Shown in pieces: positions 1 through 9,900 of a stretch of 64,000 nucleotides of DNA (position 1 is its first letter; each line of letters begins with the position of its first letter). The position numbers were made by a program, and so were the translations under genes. The stretch is from Hippopus hippopus (taxonomy: Eukaryota; Mollusca; Bivalvia; Cardiida; Cardiidae), in the NCBI GenBank assembly GCA_946811185.2, contig OX328111.1, positions 40,412,388 through 40,476,387 on the forward strand. The letters are read 5' to 3'. A model generated the notes under the pieces. It made no database searches, was not told the origin of the DNA, and saw only the letters and a program-made list of their open reading frames with translations.

Positions 1-301
1 ACCTATCTCCAGATGTAAGAATAAGTACAGACAAACTTAGCTGAAAACAAATTAAATTTTCCATGACAAACATGTGTTTAAATGTCCCTGAAATATAGAG
101 TTTAAAAGTATTGAGGAAAAAGGATTAGATATGTTGTTTTGAATGAGGGCCATTCTTCAGTTATTTCCCTTGATTCCTCTCCAGTACTGCATAGGTCTTG
201 ATTAGGGGATTACTTGCTTTTTTCCCTTGATTTTCTTGCACAGTCATGTTCTTCAGAAAATATCTCAAATAAGTTTAGTTATACTGGTTTACAAATCGAT
301 A

Positions 302-576
302 TATATACTCAGCGTCAATGAAAAAAAAAAGTCACCAGGTACTAAAGTTGAATAATTTTCACCTTGCCACAAGAGAGAAATTTTCAATTATGTTGAACGT
401 TATTATACTCATTTCCAGACCCGTATCTGACAAATTTCACGTGCTTGCACATCTGAGTAGTCCATCTTTATTTGCACATGCAAAAATGAATTCTAATCAA
501 TTTTCTGAAGGCAAACTATCCAAGGTCACTTTCTTTTCGTCTCTTACCTGGTGACTTTTCATTGACGCTGAGTATA
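302..576. mobile_element. TIR element (MITE), about 275 bp
   Basis: TATACTCAGCGTCAATGAAA...GTCACCAGGT at the left is mirrored by ACCTGGTGACTTTTCATTGACGCTGAGTATA at the right. The arms are about 33 nt, and the left arm carries six more A bases. No coding content is recognised. It lies downstream of the membrane-protein gene. Confidence 0.7.
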
Positions 577-788
577 CATATTTTGTGATGAATGAGAACA
601 GAATTTGTTTTCAAACTACAAAAGGACCATACACATATATCATAAATCATGTTACATGTAAAGCAACATCCCAAAGGGAATCAAGGATAAAAACAAAGAA
701 ATACAGGTAAAAGGACTAATCTGTTACTTGGTTACCTTTAGTCTTCATCTGGCAAGGGAGACAATTTGACTTACAGGAATGGCCCCAT

Positions 789-957
789 TCACTTGCATAA
801 TTTGCCACATATCAAAACAAGATGATCTAACAACGCTTTATACAGAAATGAGAAGGTTTTATCCCTCTCCTGTAAAAGTTCCCAAAATGCAGATGGAATA
901 GTTTCACATTCATCCTCACAGTATGATTGGCTAAAATATGTAAATCTGAGGACAATG
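789..957 (-). CDS. Membrane-protein gene, terminal coding exon 5
   Basis: The exon enters in phase 2 after a CTTACAG acceptor and runs 55 codons to TGA at 791-789. It encodes the soluble tail with a cysteine/acidic patch (CEDECE) and a helical end. Possible AATAAA signals further downstream on this strand (for example TTTATT on the plus strand at 467-472) lie inside a TIR element. Confidence 0.68.
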
Positions 958-3900
958 CTGTAAGTTCAGTATTCTTTGACAGCAATAGTTGAAACAGCAG
1001 AAAATGTTGAGGGAATCAATTGCTGCCCACATAATTAGCAAAAGATATGCAAAAGAGAAAAAACATCTCCTATAACTGGCAACAGAATGTGTCAAAAAAG
1101 GGACCTATTACAAAAATTTGAAATGCAATGCCTACAGAAGTCTTTCCTATAACTTTACCACACATTCTCCTGTTCTTAAATCCATAAGGAAGGATTTTGA
1201 AAACATTGTACAAAAAAGTAGAAAATTCTCTTTTCTACACTTTTACAGACAACTTCCTCATTGAGCCCTATGTCATTTGTAGTCTGCAAAATGCTATCAA
1301 TGTTGGCATGTTTAAAATTCTGTTGTTTTGTGCCAAGTTAAAATTCATGAATAATGTTGGGGATGCTAACGGGGTTTTCAGGCCACCAAGAATGAAAATA
1401 TTATTAATATAAATTAGCCATGTTCTAGCAAAAGGGGGTTTAATGCATCCCGTGATGCATAATACCAAGCAAGTCATCACATAAAAAAGGCATCAATTAA
1501 AATGATTTTGACCAACAACAAACTGAATTATGAGGTAGGCCTGTCCTAAGATATACATAAAATTGACAGATAGCAAAAAGTTTTGACTCAGGTTAGCCTG
1601 CGCGGACTGCGCAGGCTCACCTGAGTCAATACTTTTTGCAGCTGCATTAAACCTCCTCTTCATACAGCATGGCTCTATTATATTAATTCCTAATTCTAAT
1701 TTCAAACACATGTTCTTACATTGACTTGTAGGTCCCCTGTCAACAACCCAATAAACACAAACAGTGTATTACACATATCTTGAAGCGCAGCTCCTGCTCC
1801 AACCGTACGAAATATCAAGTTCTTCGACTCATAATAGGATTTTATCAAAAAGCCGGACAAAACAATGAAGAGTGGGCTCAAAATTGAAGCTACTATGAGT
1901 CTGACCTAGAGAAGAGAATTAATACTATTTAGATCTACCAAACAACAAAATTTTAGCTATCCAAAGTGAAAGCCTTTGCAGATAACTAACTAAATGTGAC
2001 TCAGAAGTGAAAACATTCTGGGAAAAGAAGAAAATGCTGGTTGACAGCATTTTTTCCTTTTCCAACAATATTTTTAGAATATCTCTTTTTCAATCTTGGT
2101 AAAACTGAGGGATTGTTTAACAATTAGTTCATTCCCATAAATTTTATGTGTTCCATTTATTCAAAATTCTTGGTAAATAATGGTTGGTTACAGCATTTTT
2201 GCATTCATATTCAGAAAATCTGGAAAACATGTAATTATAACAATAACAGACAAGTGCACCACTTGCAGGTACCAACGGCTAGCTGTAGTTACTTTTTCAG
2301 TGAAAGTTCTAATTAAAAAATGGGCTCAACTCTTTAGCAAACAACAAAATTTAAGACATGTCCAAATTGAAAGCTTTTGCAGACAACAAAAAATAAATGT
2401 GATTCAAAAACTGAAATCTATATTTGAAAGATAAGAAAACATTGAGAGAAAAGGAGAAAATGCTGGTTACCAGCACGATGTTTACAAAAGACTTCTCTTG
2501 CAGGGTTGTTAAAGTCGGGATTGTGTGGTAAAGGGTCAAAAAGTGGCTTATCTGCATAAAAAAAATTCTGCACTTCTGGTATGCCTCTTTTTGACATTTA
2601 ACCCCTAGAGTGCCATAAAAACCAAACCAATATTTAAATGCAAGAAAAAGAGCCTAATAAGAGCAACGTACAGGTTGCTATTGTCTGGAATGTCTGAACT
2701 AAGTGGGCAGTGTCAAAGAAAGACTGGGTGGCATATTTTGTGCAAAGAAATCTATAGTAGTGAAAGGCACCTTAAGACTTAACATTTAGTCAGAGTTTAA
2801 CCCTTTACCACACAATCCCAAGTTTAACGATCCCCTCAAAAAAGCCAAAAAAAAAAAACACTATGGAAAAAGGAGAAAATACTGGTAACCAGCATTTTCT
2901 CCTTTTCCCACAACATTTTCTACCCTTCCAAAAACAAATTTCAGTTTTTGAGTCAAAGTTATTCAGTCATCTGCAAATGCTTTTAATTCAACAAGTCTAA
3001 AATTTTGTCATGTCGTAAATGGTTAAAATAATTATCTTCAGTAATGAGAGAGATATCAGATAACCTCATAACTTTTACATGTCCACGAAGCAGATAACAG
3101 GGCTATGACAAAGCTAGGGCCCAGTTTCATACACACAAAAAAAACTTACCTGTAAATTTCTCATTTTGCTCAAATCTGCTGTCACACTCAGTTTCTGACT
3201 TAAGTTGAGTTCGTTAATTGATATGCATTTCATAAACGGACTAAAATTAGCTAACAGTCCATTATTTTGCTGACAGAAATAGAGTCTGTTAGAGGATTTG
3301 AGCAAAATAAAAGATTAAAATCTTTTATTTTGCTCAAATCCTCTAACAGACTCTATTTCTTTAACCTTTAGCAAATGACAAAATTTTAGCCTTGTCCAAA
3401 TTCAAAGCATTTGCAGATGACAATTTCAATGTGGCTCAAATGGTGCAATCTTTCTTTGATAGGGTAGAAAATATTGTGGGGAAAAAGAGGAAATGTTGGT
3501 GACCACCATTTTCTCCTTTTCCAACAATATTTTCAAAAGGTTTCTTTCCCAGGGTCGTTAAAAACTGGAAGACTAATCAGGTTGCACAGCAGTTGGTTAG
3601 CTTATACTAATCATCCTAAGTGCAACCAAAGAATAAAGGATGGGATTGACTGAAATAGAAGTTTACCCTTAGGCTGCTAAGCACGACTCTAAGACCTTTT
3701 GCAGACAGTGTAGATCAAGATCAGACTGCACAGAATGTGCAGTCTAATCTTGGATTTACACTGTTAGATAAGGAAATATTTTTTCCCCCGAAAAAAATAC
3801 CTTTGAAATAGCAAAATTTGGGTTTTTACTAAACTCTTTACCAAACATTAAAATATCAGACCAGTCCAAATTGAAAGCATTTGCAGATGACATATCAAGT

Positions 3901-6900
3901 CTGTCACAAAATCTGAAATTTGCCTTTGGACAGGCAAAAACATTGTAAGGAAAGGAGAACATGTTTGTTACTAATGTTTTCAAAGGCCTTTTCTTTCCAA
4001 GATCGTTAAAACTGGGGATTGTGTGGTAAAATGCTAAGAATTTCATTTCACTTATTTAGCAGCTTAGCGTTAAGAAAAGCAGAAATCCCATATTCTCTAT
4101 GTTGTTGTTTATATACCTGAACCAAGTCTATTCAAATGAAGATCTCCATAGTAATCAATATCACCTTTCAAATCTAACAGTTTATCATCAACTCTCTAGC
4201 ATATGATAAAATTTTTTACTTGTCTAATTACAGCATTAAATTTTACAAGCAACAAATTCACTGGGGTCTATACTCATCAACTATTTGGAAGAACGTTCCC
4301 TGTCCTATTCTCTAAGATTTTCTAAATTTCAAAAAACCCAACCTCTGATTGGCTAAACCATTTGGTTTAGCCAATCAGAAGTTGTGTTTCTTTCAAATTT
4401 AGAAAATTCTGAAGAATAACACTGAGAACGATATTAAGATGGGTTGGTGAATATGGACCCAGATGGCAAAATTTTTGACTTGTCCGTATTAGGGCATTTA
4501 CAAGCAACAAATCAAATATGGCTAAAATGATGGAACTTGCCTTCGAAAGGGGGAAAAACATTGTCGGATAAGAAGAAATGCTTATCCCACATTGTTTTCA
4601 AGTTTTCTTCCTCAGGCTCATAAAAATGCTGGAACATTTGGTAAAGAATTAAGTCAATACATGTATGTAACACTTACAAGTTTGATGGTTCCCTGTTTAC
4701 CAACAGCATAGTTTATTACAAGGTAGATCCATAAAATCAGAGTGGCAACCACCAGTATAGCAAGTTCATAGGGTCTCTCGAAGAAAACACCACTGAGTAT
4801 GTAGTGAAGACAGAACACTGTAAAGTATCAATAATGACAATTTACTAGACCACAAAATTTTAGACTGATCCAAATGGAAAGCATTTGCAGACATTGCTCA
4901 AATGATGAGTAGTAAACATTGGATCAGGAGAAAATGCTGGTTACTAGATTTTTCTCCTTATACCACAATGTTTTAAAGTCTTCTGGACCCTGAGGTTTTT
5001 TTCAAAAGATTGTTGGTAAAGAAGAATCACTCAAGCCACATACAATTTATCTTTTGCTAAATTAATGCTTTCAATTTTGACAATTTGGTAATGCTAGGTT
5101 CCCACTGTCACGAGATTAGTTACGAAAGCCACGATTCGCAATCCGCAGCTAATCGTGAAACTTTGGGAATTTGTCTTGGTTTGGATACGTGATGATACCA
5201 GTGGATACGTTAGGAAACGAGGAGTTACGCTTGGATACGATATAATTGCGATTGGTCAATTTCAGTTCACACGATCTATTACGATCTGCTCCTACGTTCG
5301 TATACGTTCCATTTCGATCCTATAAGATTATCCCGTTCAAGCCTGTGATTGAATCCCGGTTTGATATGATTATTACGAGCAGGGGTCACGAGTTATGATG
5401 ATGTAATACATGCAGATATGTGTGGATAAGTCCAGATATGTTTATTGAGAACCAATGCGCTGTTTTGCTAAGATATGATTGTTGTCGCAATCAGATCTAA
5501 GGGAGAGCTGCGATTAGACCCCGATGAGTATATATGAGCCACGACTGTCCACAGACTTCATCTAAAATTACTAATTGTCTTTCGGATGAAATGTTAAACT
5601 GAGGTCCCGTGTTATGGTGCTATACACCGAACACGTAAAAGAACCAGGCATAACTTAGGATGGGTTTCGTCCTGTACCTGCACTATCCCCCGTTACAATA
5701 CTAACAGCCTTCAAAGAGCTTCGCCCATATGGGAAACTGGTGGCGACAATAAATAAATGCAAATTCAATCAATCAATAGACTTCATTGTTTTTTCTTGAA
5801 GACTGATTGTTGAGGAGTGATAATGTGACATTTGCAGTATGCATACATTATCACCAAAGAGGAAGAAGACGAGCAGCTACCTGATCAGCAACAACCACAA
5901 CCTGCATGAGTCAGGAGAGAAGTAGTCAGACAGTTTTGGGTGTGACCATAGCTCACAGGGGAAAGAAGCCAACAATTTGGTCAATGTTGTTTAGTTGAGC
6001 TAAGGATATATATAATACCACAATTTTCATTTTAGATTTAGATTAAATTTATGTTTTCGGAATGAGAATTACTCTTTTTTACCTTTCCCGCACACCAAAG
6101 AAATGTTTCATTCCGTAGAAAAAATATGTGTATTCATGCAATTTTGCTGCATATCTTTAGGATAAATTAAACAATTTTGTTAGGCGGAAAGTGTGGTACT
6201 AACTCAGTTCTCTGGAATTCTCTATTTTTGACCCCCCTCTTTTCGGCCCTACCGATCCAGGCTTGCAGGCTTTGGGAAGGCTTCTGAATATGTTTCCAAA
6301 ATTATTGGTGTTGGAAAGCTGCTACAAGTAGAGCCTGAATGTTCAATGTTGAAGGTAGTATGTTCGTTTTCAACAGCACTATGTGCTGATGCTGCAAAGG
6401 ACCCCACCTTTCTTAGTTCGACTGTCTGAATGTAAGGGATCAAAAAGAAACACTTATCCTATCCTGTTATCCGGCAAATCAAAACAGACCATGGCCTTTG
6501 CCTTGTGCAAGATTGGCCCCGAGCAACACGATTTAGAAGCATGTCCTGATGCAATCTGCTGCGTTTTGTTACAATTCAATACTATTAGATGTGACAACTA
6601 CGACTGAAAACCAATCATGTTGATCGAAGAAAATTTTTTGACAGCCAAAAATTTTCATACGGTTAACACTATTACCACGAGTAACATCAAGTTCTGATAC
6701 GACCTGATAGGATCATCACGACTTGCTCACGATTAAGACCACGATTTCAATCGTGGCGTGAATCGTGATAGTGGGAACCTAGCATAACCAGCATCTAATA
6801 CTTTTCACTCTATGTTTTCTGCCCTTTCAAAGACAAAGTCCATTATTTTAGTCACATTTGAAATAAATGGTTGTCTGCTATGAATACCATGAATTTGGAC

Positions 6901-9900
6901 AAGCTTTAAAATTCTTTTGTATGGTAAAAGATAAAAGTGTGAACTTGATAAATAACCAATTTTGCACAAATGTGGGTGTTATTCCCACAAGACACTGTGT
7001 AAAAGGGTGTAACTACAAGTAATATGCATTTGCCTTTTTTCCAACGTCGTTTCCATATAATTAAAAAAAACAATCATTGTCCTTTCCTTATATTGTTCTC
7101 CTTTTGGATTATTTAGACTGATTGTTTACTATTTCAGCAGCAAATACATAAACTCCACCTCTTTCAAGGGTTAAAACTGCAACCCCTTGAAACACAGAGA
7201 CTTTATGTTATAGACTTGATTAACAAAGCGGATAGTACAGATCCAAAATAAGACTGCATGTTCTGTGCAGTCTGATCTTAATCTATGCCATCCAAAAAAA
7301 GTTCCTGTTTTCCTCTATCAAACTGACAGGGTTTAACCCCTTACCATACAATCCCGAGTTTTAACGACCCTGAGAAAGAAGCCTTTCCAGTTTCATAACA
7401 CTGTTGGAAAAGGAGAAAATGTTGGTAACCGGCATTTTCTCCTTTTCCTAATGTGTTTTCCACCATATCAAAGACAAATTTTATCATTTGAGTCAAACAT
7501 AGATTGTCGTCTGCAATTGCTTCTAATTTGGACAAACCTGCATTTTTTTCATGCGGTAAAGAGGTAAGAAATACCATAGGCCTCTGAAACTCCATTGGTC
7601 TATCAAGGGATAAAGAAATTTTCATTATTGGACACTGTTACTATAAATAGCACATTGGGGATTCCTTCTGTATCGTATATAGTAAGACAAGGTGTGCAAC
7701 AAAATCGAAGAAAATTTGACACCCGTCCCCTTTCAGAGATAATATTTAAAGGAAAACGGATAAATGAACCTAGTTACCATTGCAGATGGGTTCATTAATG
7801 ATTTTTCTTCTGTACCCTGACCTTCGAAAGTTCCAAACGGCTATCAAGAAATAGCTCTCATCTCAAAAAAATTAAAAAGATTCCATATTTTCCGGATGCA
7901 CACCATGTCTTACTATATACGATATAGAGGGAATCGCCAATATGCTATTTATAGAAACAGTGTTAATGAAAATTTGAATATATATTCCGTGATATACGGG
8001 CAATGCACCAATGTGCTATAAGTGTTCGATGATCGACCAAGGACAATTTTGGTGTTCCGTGATAGACCAATTGAGCTTCAAAGGCCTGTGGAAATACCAA
8101 TAGCCTGTGCAGTAATATGTTGTAAGATTACTTCCTGTTTATGATATTAATACATTATTGAATAAGAAAATGATCTGCTACCTTTACATTCAGAAGCACA
8201 ATTTTCTAGATCTTTTAACAACAGTTTAAATTTTGCTCAGACTGAGCACTCTGTGCAGTCTGATCTTGGATCTTTTTCAACAGACATTCTGATAAAAGCA
8301 CCTTTGACATTGCAATATTTTCTCCTGTTTTTTTTTGGTTTATGAAGTCAAAAAGCCCATAGCATTGTCTGCTTTGTTGTCTGCAAATGCTCTCAATTTG
8401 GACAAGTTTAAAATTTTGCCGTTTGGTACAGAGTTAAGACCTTAAAATTGCAATAATTTGGAAGTTTTCTACATAATATTTTAGTATTATAATATACTAG
8501 ATGTATATTTCTATTTCTATGCAAAACCCTTTACTTACATAACAATCCCAAGTTTTTTACAACCTTGGGAAGGAATCCTTTAGCAAACATTGTGGAAAAG
8601 GAGAATATACTGGTAATCAGTATTTTCTCCTTTTCCCACAATGTTTTCTACCCTATCAAAGACAACCTCAACAATTTAGGCCACGGTTAACTCTTCCACA
8701 CATAAAAAACCTTTGAGTAGACCAAACAGAAATCATTTTGCAGACAGTAATTTTAATGTGGTTTGAATAATGTGAAGGAGTAGAAAACATTGCAGGAAAA
8801 GGAGAAAATGCTGGTTACCAGTGTTTTCTCCTTTTCCCACAAAACCTGTCTTTCTTGGAGTTGTTAAAACTCCGGATTGTTTGGTGAAGGGTTAATTTGA
8901 AATCTGCAAATGTTTTCAGTTTGGACAAGTCTAAAATTTTGTCATTTGGTAAAGAGTCATCCCTTACCCACGTTGTCCCAACTTTTAACAACCCTTAGGA
9001 TAATGGTTTTTGAAAAAATTGTGTGAAAAAGTGACAGCTGGTTCCTAGCATTTTCTCATTTTCCCAAAATGTGTCCTACCCGATGAAAGACAAATTTCAT
9101 GTTTTGAGTAACAATGAATTTGTCGTCTACAAATGCTTTGAAATTGGATGAATCTAAAATTTTGAACACTGGTTAACCCTTTACCACACAATCCTAAGTT
9201 TTAACAACACTTGGAAAGAAGCCTTTTGAAAACATTGTGGGAAAAGGAAAAAATGCTGGTAACCAGCTTTTTCTCCTTTTCCCACAATGTTTTCTACCCT
9301 ATCAAAGAAAAGTTGCACCATTTGAGCCACACTGAAATTGTCGTCTGCAAATGCTTTCAATTTTGAAAAGGCTAAAATTTTGTCGTCTGCTAAAGGGTTA
9401 AGAGTTTAACCCTTTACCACACAATGACAACTTTTAACGACCCTGGAAAAGAGAGCTTTTGAAAACATTGTCTGCAAATGCTTTCAATTTGAAAGTCTGC
9501 AACTTTGTCCTTTGGTAAAGATTTTAAACTGCATGTTGGGTTTGTATTGCACTCAAAGGGTGAACTGTATGACTTACGACAGTTGATCAGTAACACAATG
9601 GCAAAGGTGAAGTCAGGAGATGATTTGTCAACACTAACGATCCGTTCTATCGTAATTCCAATGGCCACCAGAATACTTAGCAGAGATATCACTAAAAATG
9701 CAATCTCCATCCTTTGCAGACTGTTGCATCGTCTGACCTTAAAAGAGATAAACTAGAGATTCACCCTTTACAAGAAATTTTCGAACAGTATCAGTCTGTG
9801 AAGCGAATTTGAAATAGTGACGTCATACCGTGACATGGATTTAAAAGCTTCCATGGTCTTTGATACAGTGACAGGGAATTAAAAGCATGGTCTCTCATAC

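Larger units (their letters stand above)
4837..7000. mobile_element. TTAA-type MITE sequence interrupted by a PIF/Harbinger-like element
   Basis: TTAA-type MITE remnants lie on each side of the TAA-flanked element at 5092-6784 (listed separately). The left end of the second copy ('gctttcaattttgacaatttggtaa') and the right remnant ('taaccagcatctaatacttttcac') read as one interrupted repeat. Confidence 0.5.
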
